64,000 nt of DNA from Ziziphus jujuba (lineage: Eukaryota; Streptophyta; Magnoliopsida; Rosales; Rhamnaceae): the NCBI RefSeq assembly GCF_031755915.1, contig NC_083379.1, forward strand, positions 20,780,001 through 20,844,000. The letters run 5' to 3'. A model generated the notes under the pieces. That model was not told the DNA's origin. It was given only the letters and a program-made list of their open reading frames with translations, and ran no database searches. Shown in pieces: positions 36,640-49,392 of this stretch. The number at the start of each line of letters is the position of its first letter. Position 1 is the first letter of the stretch. Made by a program: the position numbers and the translations under genes.

Positions 36640-38582
36640 GAAGGTAGGGACCATAATGGGGATTAGTGGGTCCATGGGAAGGCAAACTAAATTGGGGAGA
36701 GTGGGGCAGGTAATTTGGGTGGGGCCGGAGACGTTGGAGCTGCCTGTACGCTTTCTATGTCATGCGTTTCTTATGGAACAGCCAAACAGCCCACTCAAGT
36801 CCAAAAAACAGATTTTCTTAGAGAGAGAAGAAAAGAGAGAGTGTGTGTATGTGTGCGGGAACCTTTTAATTTTTTATGGTAAAATGCAATTTGTCTTGTA
36901 GCAGATGTCAGATTGATGTAAGTGCTTTTCTACGTGCTCCAGATTGAGAGAGCTTGTAGACTTGGGCAGCACATCCAATTTCAATATCACATTGTGAAAA
37001 AAAAAAAGAAAAAATAATAATAATAATTGAAAAAATAATAACAATCTAATTCTCTAAATTTGACATATACTGTGGATTAAATGTGAACATTTCCCAACCA
37101 ATTCAGTTACTGCCTGATCAACAACATTTGGATAATATTGAAGACTCGCTTATTCAATTTTATTTTATTTTTTTATTCAAAATTATTTTATTTTCCTTTT
37201 TATTTTTTTTTCTTTTTTTACACTTTAGTCAAATGGTAGTTCGGTTGATTATGTTGAATACTTAAAAAGAGTCCAATAGCAACAATATATGTGTTTGAGT
37301 TGTGCACTTTTTCTGATTGTTTTGTTTCTTTCTCTTATTTATTTTTTTTATTTTTATTTTTTTGGCTACAGTTTATATATAAAATACATTATTATAGTGA
37401 GAGCGGTGTAATAGGTTGATAGCTTATGAGAGAATGGTATCAGTGTATTATTCGATTTTGATTATGGCTCTAGGTTTTTTATTATGCATAATCATATATT
37501 AGCCATTAAAAAGATTAAACAATAAAGAGTAATATAAGAAAGCATATTTGTGTACGGTTATACTATATGTTTCACAAATTAACTATTAATTAATCTGGAA
37601 CTAACTTTTTCTTTTTTTCTTTTTCTTTTTTGGTTCCTTCTCTGCGTGGGAGTTTTGGGATGTGAATATTAAATAATTAATGTAACACTTGACATCATTC
37701 CTTGTGAAAGCCGCTTTTCTTTTTCAAAGTAACAAAATATTAGTTTTTGAGATTATAATTTTAATTTTTTTAATTATATATAATTAAAATATCAATTTTA
37801 ATGTTTATTAAAAAGTTAATATCATTTTTGTTGTAATATTTATGGATATACCACTGAATAACATTACAATCAACTTCTTTTTATTCTTTTTTTTTTCCCC
37901 ACTTACTATAGTTTTTCTTTTTGGATCAACATTTACTATAGTTGTAATGAAAAAATATAATGTTAAATATTTAGTAATATATGTTATGTAAAATAATAAT
38001 AATAATAATACTACAAGTAAATATATGATAATAAATAATATGCTGTTTAGTCATTATATAGTGTAATAGCAATTAAACATTATTATTTTTCAAATATTAA
38101 TTTTAAATCATACAATAATTATGAAATAATAGTTTATCTGATAATTAACTGATTATTTATACAGTTGATTATTTCGATAGCACAGTTAATTTTTTTTTTT
38201 TATATGCAAAATTTAATAAGATATTGTTTTATTGTATAGTTAATTTCTTATCAGGATATATATCCTAGTAGATTTTCTATTAGAGACTTTATTATTAGCC
38301 TTTGAATTAATTTAAGGTTTACGAGTTAAAAATGTATTTAGAGTTTATACAAATCCATTAAATATTAAAACCCTAGTAAGACAATGTGTTAGAACTTATA
38401 TAAACTTTAAATACATTTATAAATCTCAACTTTTAAAACGATCTAATGACTAATAAAAAAATAAATTTGATGAAAAATCCATCAAGACATCTGGATAAGA
38501 GACTGATCATATAAGAGCCTATTAGTATTATATGTGATTAGGTGGGTAGCTGCCCTATGAGACCCAATAGATAATATATATA

Positions 38583-38630
<48 letters not shown>

Positions 38631-38679
38631 GCATATACTAGGGTTTGGTATGCAAAGACTCTATATGTATTTTATAATA
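36640..38679. other. Intergenic DNA upstream of the NAC gene
   Basis: 36640-36960 is relatively GC-rich and complex and may hold distal promoter sequence. The rest is AT-rich with T runs and an (AT)n tract at about 38573-38630. No gene is recognised; small ORFs here have no domain features. Confidence 0.45.
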
Positions 38680-38830
38680 TGTTGCAACTATGTCATCTAA
38701 ATAATATTACATCATATAATTTTTTTATTTTTATAATAAAACCCAAATAGAGAAGTAACAAACCATATGATTTGCATAGAACCAACCTTGTCATCAATGG
38801 TTGCCTCGATATGTTTTAAACTTGAATTGA
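38680..38830 (+). repeat. Dispersed AT-rich repeat, copy 3 (diverged)
   Basis: It shares TCATCTAAATAATATTACATCATAT, then AATAAAACCCAAATAGAGAAGTAACA and GATTTGCATAGAACC with 6134-6300 and 11414-11745. It follows the (AT)n tract directly, as copy 2 is associated with TG/TA runs. Confidence 0.4.
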
Positions 38831-39222
38831 TTTTTTTTTTCCCCTATGCAAGCACTTAACATAATGGGAGATGTAGGAATTGTCGATTATATAGGATGTC
38901 TTAGCTATAAATTCTTATGAATCCTCACATAGTTTTGATATAATGCCACATTGATGAATAACAATTTCTATTCTACTCAAGTTTATATGGTGCAATGAGG
39001 ATGTGTAACCTATTTAACCTATTATTTTAATTTTTTTTTCCACATATTTGCAAATTCAAAAATCTGTTTATTATTGGTATTGCAAAAAAGGTGAACATAA
39101 AGGTTAAAAATAGGATGGCATATCATCATGGCCAACATGAGCTTCAAAATATTGCTTAGGGGAACAATTTTAATTAGTATATCTATACCTACCCATTTCT
39201 CAAGATCATTTGTGATTATATA

Positions 39223-41760
39223 TGTAATGATCCGCAACAAAAAAATGCTTAGAATTTTAAATTTTAAATGGTTTGAGTAAGGTTGATCAAGTTTAATTTT
39301 TAGAAGTAAGAAAAATTGACATTCTTAGATATGGAATTGGGTTTGACTTTGTTACCATTGCATAGAGGTCATCCATACAAGTTTGTGGATATATAACATA
39401 TGCCAAAATCGAAGCAACAATTTAAATATTATGGTAAAAACAAGTCAGTGGTATTTTTGTAATTTTGAGGTACAAAAATTAGGTTAAATTTGCTCATGTT
39501 TTTCCCCTTCCCATCCCAAAATTATAATCACCATAGTCATAAGTTTACTCTTTCTAAACCTAAAATTTCAAAACGTCATAACTTATTATACCAATCTTCA
39601 TTTGCTTCACTATTTGTGGTGTTGGAAAAGTTACACAATAAAGAACGTTTTCCAATAAAAATATGAATCAATAGTCACTGAAATCTTAGTTGAAAGACCA
39701 TGGATCCCATTTTTGTGATTGTCAAAATCTGAGAAATTTTGGCAAGGAAAAAAGGTCCTTTCTACATGATTTTAAAGCCATGAGTCCATTTTCGATAATT
39801 TTCAAGTCCAGAAGTGTCTTCATTTTGCATAACAGCAAAATAAAGTTTTAACAAGATTTTTTCTTTGGTTTTTCAGCAATCTACGACCACCATTAATTTT
39901 ATTTGAAGGTAGATTCTTTTTCAACATCTCTCAAGCATCATTTTGATATATAGATTGCATATTTTTGTTGACTATTTTGGAAAGCCTAATTTTGGGAATA
40001 TGAATATTTTGGATTTAACAAAATTAGACCATGTAATGATTTTTTTTGGCTAATCTTTCTGTATTTAAGTTGATAATGGTGCATAAAAATTAGTTGAAGA
40101 ATTAATTTTGAAAATTATTATGTAATTCGAAAACACCCAACTTTGGGTAGTTTAGTTAAGAGATATTATACTTGATTTGGATAATGGGCTACTTGAAGCA
40201 CATACAAAGAGAATTAGTAAGTCTTAGAAGCCAAACCATGATTCAATTACTTGGAATTGTATAAGATTGAAAAGCCCAATTTGAAGTTTCATAGATTTTG
40301 TGTATTTTGGAGAAATTATAAAAAAAAATAGAACTTAGATTTAGCAATTTTAGAGTTGTGAGAGTAAGATTAGGACCATGAGTACACAACTGATTTTATT
40401 GTATATTTTATTTAACTTAAATTTATATTCTGGCAATATTTTAGGCATTCGAGGTAAGATTGAAGGTGATCATACATTGAATCAACCATGAGTATAATTA
40501 TTTTCCAAAAATGATTTGAAGATACTATTAATTTAATTATTTGGCTTAGAATTATTTGGCTTATACGTGATTTTAGCAATGCTTATAAATGTTTTTAGAA
40601 TTTTAATATGCTCATGTTAAATGTTTTGGATTATGGCATTTAAATGGTTTAATAGTTATAATTGGGTTTTCAGTTTACAATTAATATGAGTTTCAGTTTT
40701 TATGAAAATTAATATTATAATAAGATTGTGTAAATTTCAGAAAGGCTTGTAATAAGATAGTAAAGTATGATTTGAGAATTGAGATTTGAGAAACATGGAT
40801 TTGAGTCAATATGAGTATGATTTGTATTAGTGTATACCAAACAGTACTAATAAGTACATTGCATATTAGTTTTGGTAAAATTGTGCACCTTTGAATGTTT
40901 TCTATTGCACCAAGTGATGTTAATATCTACAACCACACCTTGGGACATCATGGATCATGATGAATTTCCCTTTTCCCTTTATTTCATGGCGTTACGCGAT
41001 TATTAAGAATATTCTTCATGTGAAAGTTATAGCTTTATATTTTAAATTTATGGTTTAAGTTACTTTATTCACCGAGTACTCAATTTTATTTAATAAGATT
41101 TTTAGGGCATTAATTTTGGTTTATTGAAAAGGATTTGAAAATGGAAAACTTTTCAAAGAGTAAATGTAAGCTTTTGAAAGAAATGTTTTCTAGATTAAAG
41201 TATAATTAATTTATATTATGTAATTTTATTCACACACTGAATTTATTTTTTAAAAAATTGTTCCCCTAGGCCACAGTGGACAAGTCAAATACCGTGCATT
41301 TAGGAATCTCCATCACATCCAATTTCTGCTGATCCAATTTCTGCTGCTGGTGTACAATATTCTATTGGCACACCCAAATATAGATCATACTCGTATATAT
41401 TTCCTTTTATATATTGAATGTTTGTACTATTAGAATTGCTTTGGTGGACTCATTTTGATATGTACAACTCCATATTGCTTATAATTCTGTTCCTTGATTG
41501 GGTGTGAAACTCTTCTCTTTTAATTATGGATACATATATGCTTGGAGTTGTTGTTGCCGTTGTAGTGGTTGATGCGGTTAAAAACCCTTAAAACTGTTTT
41601 TCTTCATAGAAACTATTTGAGGTGATGTCTAATTTATAAACCAATTCCATTGAATTTTTGGTAGAATTTCCAATGAGGTTTTCTTCAGTGTGATCAATTC
41701 TAATGTCCGAAAAAGATCTCAGGGGCAATCCTATCAGTATAGTTAGCTAATATAATATTA
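39223..41760 (+). repeat. LTR-like repeat, family G2, copy I
   Basis: It starts TGTAATGATCCGCAACAAAAA after ATATA. The first roughly 90 bp (through TTTTAAATGGTTTGAGTAAGG) are homologous to 49340-49392 plus 57543 onward, which start TGTAACGATCCGTCAGGAG. The body has plant gypsy-LTR features (CATAACTTATTATACCAATC-type block near 39570, a CACCTTGGGACATCATGG stretch near 40935). No coding domain or clear 3' end was found; the end is approximate. Probably an old solo LTR. Confidence 0.45.
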
Positions 41761-42959
41761 AACCAACAAAATGGGTTTTCATTGCAACCCCAATAAATGT
41801 TATTCATGCTGATCTTCAACTTGAATGGGTTGAAAATATAAATTAGCTAAAGAAGTGAACTAAGAAGAAATTATATATGTTATATAGGTGGATATAATTG
41901 TCCCTTGGATGATTCATTGGCAAGTCTAGCTAATGACACTTAGCACGAGCTTTTAAGGAGAGAAAAGTAAAACATCATCAGTATCTGTTGGGACAAACAT
42001 GTAAAGTCAAGTTTGCAAGAGTTTAGACTTGTATCACTACTCATGTCACTAAGTTTATCTCGAAAAATATGATTTCAAAGTTCCAAAAGCCTAATATTTA
42101 AACTTCAGTGTCCAAGGCTGCTCTCCTCTTAGAACATTGGAGACCATCTTTTATTTGTGTGGTCCAAGGTCAACTCTTTGGTGAAATTGGCACCTGGATT
42201 TGTGGAAGTTATTGTACGACATTGTTTTCAACTAGGGTTGTTAAAGAACCCTAGTTCCACAAAATACAATCCTTTGATCAAACCTATTATAGTTACAAGT
42301 AGGTTTTCTCATCTCACAAGGATACTACATTTGAAAGGGTTATAAATATCCACTATATGCATCACTGCCTAAATTGCCAACTGCAATAGCTTTTTGACAC
42401 TCAAAGCACCATCTAACTTGAGTTTATAAGTGCCTTTGGCTAACATTGATGGTTGTTCATAACAATGTGAAATTGTACTTCAATGGTATATGTTATTATT
42501 ATGTACAGCTAATGGTTGTATATCAATTTCAATGAATTATGCATCTATTTTTTTGTTCACTAAAAGTGTTAAATATTCCAAGCCATATTAATAAGGAATA
42601 AAAATAAAAAGGTGGTTCTCTTAACATTGCATTTTTAGTACCCACATTACATTTTTAATAATATATTATATTCCAAATTAATCTATTTGGAGAAAGTCAA
42701 TAATATCCTTAATTAAATAAAAAAATAATAATCCAATACATTGCATTACAAAGCCTTAATCTTGATAAAATCCAAAGTAGGAAAATGCAAACACCAAATC
42801 AAGAGGAAAAGACTTTCAATGGCCACCACCAAAAAAAAAAAAAAAAAAAAAACGAAATTTGAAGAGTAGGACAAAAATATTTTGACAGGGTCTCCCACAG
42901 GATTCCCTCCACAAACCTTGGATAACCTTGTCAAGAAGTCCCACTGAGCAAATGTCACA
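41761..42959. other. Unassigned AT-rich DNA
   Basis: No gene is recognised. A 62-codon ORF at 42157-42345 lacks domain features. An A-run lies at 42831-42852. Confidence 0.4.
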
Positions 42960-43849
42960 AAAAGCCTCGTGATTCCTCATCTAAAATGATAGGACCTACC
43001 TTAAGATATCTTCTAGAAACCTCAAAATGAGCCTGTCTAGGGAAGTCCCATTGGATAGAATTTATAAAAAACCTGATGAAACCTCACTTAAAATCATGGA
43101 TGTCTCAAAACATAAGTAAATATAGCAACACTCCGAATATATTTCACATCATTAATACAAACTCCAAACTAAAACCCACAGTCAACCTCTACCATCCATA
43201 ACCCAACTACTACATAAGCCAATTCTACAAAGTACTTATTATATTAGGAGCAAATAAAAGAAAAACGTCTCAAATATCTAAGACAATGCAAAGATATACT
43301 AAGTACTACAATGGTAAAAGAATAATAAAGTTTGTGTAAGTTTGTTGATGTAGGATGCAACTGATAAGATGATACACAAGGAGAGCTACCAACTAAATAC
43401 TTGAATCTTGGGGAATGAATTAAAATACTAAAACATGACATACATATATCTTGATGGGTGGCATAATATAATAAAAGAAAATAGCAATTTATTCCTGTAA
43501 ACTGTTCTCCCAAGAACTCACATTCTACTCTTTTGAAAATTTTTCCTTTTAAAATCATTACACAAAACTGAACTTGTACCCTAAGCCTTATTGTGATATT
43601 TAGTAAATACAATGAATCTAAATACATAAGCCATGAACTGAAGCCTGAATTGCCATATTTCATAAATAGTTATATGTAAAAATATGCACAACAAACTATA
43701 GATAAATCATCTAGTAAAATTGTAAAACACTAATATATCATAAAACACTTACAATGTACTATACATAATATCTAGCACTGCTAGATGGTGTAAGGTGTCA
43801 CAAAGCACCACAGGATAGTAAAGAGATACAAAGAAACCAATGTCATGAG

Positions 43850-44100
43850 GGAGTGATACATAACTCACTATCAATCTAAGAGAATGTCACAAAACTCAAT
43901 CATCATTCTTGCATATTTTGATTATCTATCATCCTATAGTTATGAAGGAGTGACACAAAACTTATAATCATTTGGAGAGAGTGGCATACAACTCAATCAT
44001 CATTCTCTTATATCATGATAATCTGTCATCTTATGGTCACAACGGAGTGGTGGCCAACTCACTATCACTATGAAAAAATGGCATATACTCAATTGTTATT
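43850..44100 (-). repeat. About 98-bp tandem repeat x3 inside the G3 LTR
   Basis: ACTCAATCATCATTCTTGCA near 43888, ACTCAATCATCATTCTCTTA near 43988 and ACTCAATTGTTATTCTTTTT near 44087 each sit between a GAGTGNNNCA-like and a TCATCCTATAG-like piece, spaced about 98-100 bp apart. Each copy has diverged. Confidence 0.6.
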
Positions 44101-44789
44101 CTTTTTATATCATGACTACACATAAGATGACTAAGTTTTTGTGAGGCTAATAATATAAAACAAAATCATTGGTACTATATGATACATTCTTTAAAAAAAT
44201 AACGGTTCAGTATTCATAGACGATACTTTCAAAATCATACTTTTCATTTTTCCCAAACAAATACAATATTATAAACTAGAAATTTAACATTCAAACCCAG
44301 CCATCTATTTAAATATTTCAAAAATTCAACATCATCATTTCAAGCCAAAATATAAATATAAACAACAAAATATACATTAACATAAACCATTTTTTTAAAC
44401 TCTTTGAAGTATAAATCACTTAATGTGCTTAAACATATACAATTTCCATTCCACATTTTCAAAATTAATTATTTTCCAAAATAGTTAAATATCACTTAGA
44501 ATGCCAAGATATTTAAATACCAAAATTCATGAGTTCACTATGAACTTATTAGAATTTGAATTTAAAATCTTATCAAAAATCATATGAAATGATAATACAT
44601 ATATGTAAAAAAATATATTAAACTATATATATGATACGCATTTAAATTGAATCATATAAATAATATATTACTAATATGCCCAAATTATTTAAAAACATAA
44701 ACCACTCATAGATGTTGCTAATGCTTACTCTTACTCCTATGTAAGGTCAACTCCATATGTCATATGGGTACCTTCAAATAAAATTAATG

Positions 44790-45923
44790 TGATACGAACC
44801 TAGGACGACCTGCTCCTAAACCCGTATTATATTAGCCAGGATCTAATTATGTTCAAGTTCTAATGGTCACCTTGACCCCTAACCAATCTGTGATTAGAAA
44901 CCTTGGTATATAATGAAGACGGCAGAATAGGGGATGGAAGGCCTATTGATAAGTCAAACTAAAATACTCATTCGCTAATGGTGTTTTAGGTGTTCAAAAG
45001 AACAAAGAAAAATTCAATCTAAAAAATTAAATTCTGAATATTATTAATGGTGTGTTCTTCCTAAAAAAAAAAGCCATTTTATAGGCTAAGAGAAAACCAA
45101 AATAAAACCCTAAAACAAAAAGGAAAAACCATCCATGCTAGTTGTTTCCTAAAGGGGGTTGAAACTTGCACACTTTCCTAATATAAATTGGATTAATTAA
45201 TTCCTCTATTTTTGAATTAGAAATGAATTAATTTACAATGAAAATATTAAAATAATAAATTTTCTAAATTTATTTGTCCAGCAAATAAATAAATAAAATC
45301 CAAAAAGTAATGGTAATTTCCGAAAACAAAAAGTAGAATCAAATTAGGAAACTAAAATACTAGCTTTTTGACTAAGTTGACTTTGACTAATCTTTGACTA
45401 ATTTGAGCTCCAATACAGCTTCAATATGCTTTTTTGGATGCCAAATAAGCTTATTATGGAATCCCACATGGTTCCTTTGCTTGGAAGAAAGAGAAAAATC
45501 CAACTCAGCAAAATACAATAAAGCTAGCGGAAAATACAGCAAAACCGGCCAATTCTTCAATCCATGTGCATAGCCCCTTTTTGGATGGGTTTGAATCTGT
45601 ATTGGCTTGATTCCATATCCTCCTAAACATATCTATTGACTCCATGAAGCATTGGAAACAATTCATGCTGTCTGAACTCCTTAAATATACCAAAACCGCT
45701 ACCCGGGCCCGTATCAGCTTCCACCACTTGTATGCTCAAAACAGGTCTTGGATCTTCGGGTATGGACAAGCCCTATTGAGAATGAATTACTTCCTGGATA
45801 AAGGCAGAAATTTTATCCTTAAACCTCTTAGCTTGAGCCCTAGTGACCAGCTTGGTCTTCATCCATATCGGGTCAGTACCCCAGCGGGTAGTTGGTTTTG
45901 CGGCCTTGGGCGAATTTGTATCA
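44790..45923 (-). mobile_element. Solo LTR of gypsy family G1 (copy a)
   Basis: On the minus strand it starts TGATACAAATTCGCCC and ends CCTAGGTTCGTATCA; 1,134 bp. A perfect 5-bp target duplication TAATG flanks it (44785-44789 and 45924-45928). Like other G1 LTRs it begins with a remnant of the polyprotein C-terminus (PTTRWGTDPIWMKT, then TRAQAKRFKD), because the pol frame runs into the LTR in this family. No internal region is present. Confidence 0.9.
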
Positions 45924-46239
45924 TAATGGTGGTAAAAGGTTTCTTGAAAATTGAAGACAAAATATTGTTGAAAATTTATTTTGTTATTAGAAAAAAGGAG
46001 GCACTTTGAGCTTGGAGAATACCAATAATGAACTTAAGAGGTCGAAAACATCTGAAAATAACTTTTTTCCATTACCTCGTGCTCAAAGTTTAGAGATGAA
46101 AAAATGCAATCAATAAACTTTCTTGTGAGATTTTGGTGAGTATCCAATCAAAATTTTGTTCAAATATGTTTCTCATCTTGCAAGCTTTTCAACGCCACAG
46201 ACGATAAAGCAAACAGAGGTCGATAAAGTAAGTTATGAG

Positions 46240-48600
46240 GTTTTGAAATTATGGGTTTAGAGAGAGAAAGCTTTAGAGAGAGATAAAAATGGTTGTTGCC
46301 ATTTTAGGATGAGAAAAGGAAGAAAATGACTAAATTTAACCTTATTTTTGTGCTCCATACATACAAAAATGCCATTGACTTATTTTTTACCATAACTTTC
46401 AAACCATACCTTCAATTTCAGTGTTTCATATGTCCACGAACTCATATTGATGAGCGCTATGCAATGGTATAAAAGTCAAAATCAAATTACATATTTTAAA
46501 AAACAAAAACCAAACTTGATCCTACTTAAGAGTCAAATTTAGTCAAACTTGGTTAACCTTAGTCAAATTACTAAAAAATTCAACCTTAGGGTGTTTTTTT
46601 GGAATGATTGTTATATAAAATGATCAACCAAAAAAAAAAAATATATATATATATATATATAAGCAAATACAACAACACTCTAATATATATAGATAAATCT
46701 ATAACAGCATGCCATAACCATTGTGATTTCTAAATCTTATAGATAAATTTATATAAAAGCATTGTAATAGTGATTTCTAAATTTAAGTTATAAAAATGAT
46801 GCAAATGTTCTGAATAAATAAAAAAAGAAGAAAAAGGAAGCTAAATATTGTTGTTGTGTGAAAACTACTGGAAAAATGATGTAAGAAATATACTACCTAC
46901 TAACTGCTTAGACCTTAGGGAATAAATTAAGAACATTGAACCTTGAGGTAATGATATCTTATTCGGTTGACTAAGTAAAATAGGAAAATAATAACTAAAC
47001 ATTAAAATCTCATTTCTATCAAAACCTTACACTTTTACTCTTTAAATGGTGGCTGCTATTTCAGGGTAGGGAAAGAAAGAAGATGACCTAATTTAACCTA
47101 ATTTCGTGCCCCATAATTACAAAAATACCACGAAATTACTTCGACCATAACTTTCAAATCATAAGTCCAATTTCAATATTTCACATGTCCATGAGCTCGT
47201 ATCCATGAGCTCTACATAATAGTATAAAACTCCAAGTCAAATTAGATATCTAAAAAATAAAATATAAACTTGGTCCAACTTAAAAGTCAAATTTGGTCAA
47301 ACTTAGTCAACCTAGTCTAATTGTTCAAAAATTCAATTTTATAGTGTTTTTTCAAAATGAGTTGTTACACAACACCATGAATAACAAAAAAAATAACTGA
47401 ATAAAGACAAATCCATAATAGCATGTAATAACCATACTGCTACTTAACATCCATAACTATCTTTACAACTATAGTCATACTATAGGTTCAATACCACACA
47501 TACACAACTACAATTACTAATATATCCATAATTTATATAAGAGCATTCTAAGAGTGATTTATAAATTTAAGTTACATAAACTATGCAAATGTTTGATTAA
47601 ATAAATATAGAAGAAAAAGGGAAGCTAAATATTATTGTTGTGTGAAAAATTTTGGAAAAATGATGCATGAAATAAACTTTCTACCAACTGCCTAGACCTT
47701 AAGGAATGAATTAAAAAAAAGAAAAATGAAACTTGGGATAAGAATATCTTAATGAGTGGACTAAACAATATAAGAAAATAATCATTAAACTCTTCAAAAA
47801 TTCATTTCTATCAAAACCTTACACGCTTACTCTTTGAATCGTGGTTGCTACTTTTGGGGTGGGGAAGGAAAGAAGATGACCTAATTCAACCTAATTTTTT
47901 GTGCTCCATAATTACAAAAATGCTACTGATTTATTTTGATATAACTTTCATATCATAGCTCGGATTTTGCTATTTCATATGTCTTCAAACTCGTATCGAT
48001 GAGCTCTATGCAATGGTATAAAATTCAAAACCAAATTACATCTTTAATAGTAAAAGTCAAAGTTGATCCTACTTAAAAGTTAAATTTGATTAATCTTGGT
48101 TAACCCTAGTTAAACTGCTCAAAAGTTCAATTACATGGTGCTTTTTCAAAACTGGTCATTACACAAAACCATGAACAACAAAAAATATAAGCAAATAAGA
48201 TAGCACTGTAGTATGTATAGGTAAATCCATAATAACATGCAATACCCGTACTATTACTTAACACCAACATCTATCTTTATAACTATGTCCATATTATAGG
48301 TTCAATACCATGCATACTTAACTATAGTTACTAATATATCCATAATTTATATAAAAGCATTTTAAAAGTGATTTCTAAATTTATGTTATACAAACGATGC
48401 AGAAGTTTTGAATAAATAAAGATAGAAGAAAAAGGGAGCTAAGTATTGTCGCTATGAGAAAAGGGCTAGAAAAATGATGCATGAAATAGACTACCTGCAA
48501 ACATCCTTGACCTTAGTGAATGAATTGAAAATGATGAAACTTGAGATAATGATATCTTAGTGAGTGGACTAAGTAATATATGAAAATAATCATTAAACTC
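46240..48600 (-). repeat. Tandem repeat, 0.75-0.79-kb unit x3, each holding an LTR start
   Basis: LTR-like starts on the minus strand occur at about 46615, 47369 (TGTAACAACTCATTTTG) and 48163 (TGTAATGACCAGTTTTG), 754 and 794 bp apart. Each is preceded on the plus strand by the same CATAACTTTCAAA...CTCGTATCGATGAGCTCTA-like block and followed by AAATCCATAATAACATGCAATA, AATATATCCATAATTTATAT and AAACTTGAGATAATGATATCTTA blocks. This looks like tandem multiplication of the 5' part of the G3 LTR with adjoining sequence. Confidence 0.65.
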
Positions 48601-49339
48601 TTAAAAAAAATTCATCTCTATTAAAACCTTACACCTTGACTCTTTGAACAGTTTCCAATTTAAAACCTTTTAAAAAATCTATGCTTATGACCCTAAAAGT
48701 CTAGATGAATGTTAGAATAAATCAACATTAAACCTATGTTAAAAATAAATAAATTAATATGTCAAAGCATATAATCACCTTCATAATTATCAAACCATAA
48801 ATATGTAAATCTATGTATCGAATTATGTACCAACTACTTATATGGTTCTTAGCATCTCAACATACCACATGACAGTGGGTGAAGGGGGAACTTTGCATGA
48901 CCTTTGGCATCCCAAGGCATCATGGTAGGTCTCAGCATCACTCTCTATAACGAAAGACGAGCAACACATGTAGACAGGAGGTAATCAATATCAACTATAC
49001 TCACTAGCACTTTATGGTACATCAATCTCATCATAGTCAATCTCACCATCTATTCATTTAAGCAATATATATATATATATATATATATTTCACAATCTCA
49101 AATCTTACTCTCATCAACCATTTTATATAAAATAACACTTCCCAATTCAACTTTTTCATACAATTATTTCTATTTCACAAAATCAAATAAATAACAATTA
49201 AACTAAAGCATCGATTTAGATATCAAGGCATTTAAATATCAACATTTGCGAAGTCAACATCAACAAATTCAATCAGGAACATTTAAAATCTTGATAAAAA
49301 TCGTATGAAATGATAGCATATATATTAAATATTCATATA
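48601..49339 (-). repeat. G3-related LTR fragment
   Basis: Blocks such as AATATCAACATTTGCGAAGTC, TTTAAAATCTTGATAAAAATCGTATGAAATGATA and an (AT)n tract at about 49068-49087 match 44480-44620. The fragment ends at TTCATATA, where a G2 LTR begins. Confidence 0.45.
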
Positions 49340-49392
49340 TGTAACGATCCGTCAGGAGAAAATATTTGAAATTTAAAATTTTAGACGGTTTG
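49340..49392 (+). repeat. G2 LTR copy II, left fragment
   Basis: It starts TGTAACGATCCGTCAGGAG and stops at GACGGTTTG, where the G1 composite is inserted. The sequence continues at 57543 after the duplicated GTTTG. Confidence 0.6.

Larger units (their letters stand above)
42960..46615 (-). repeat. LTR-like repeat, family G3, split by a solo LTR
   Basis: Read on the minus strand it begins near 46615 (TATAACAATCATTCC, a decayed TGTAAC start), continues through the CATAACTTTCAAAC-type block near 46390, and resumes beyond the solo LTR at 44790-45923. Related sequence lies at 48600-49339. It contains no coding motifs. The limits toward 42960 are approximate. By its layout it is probably the LTR of an old gypsy element. 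Confidence 0.45.
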
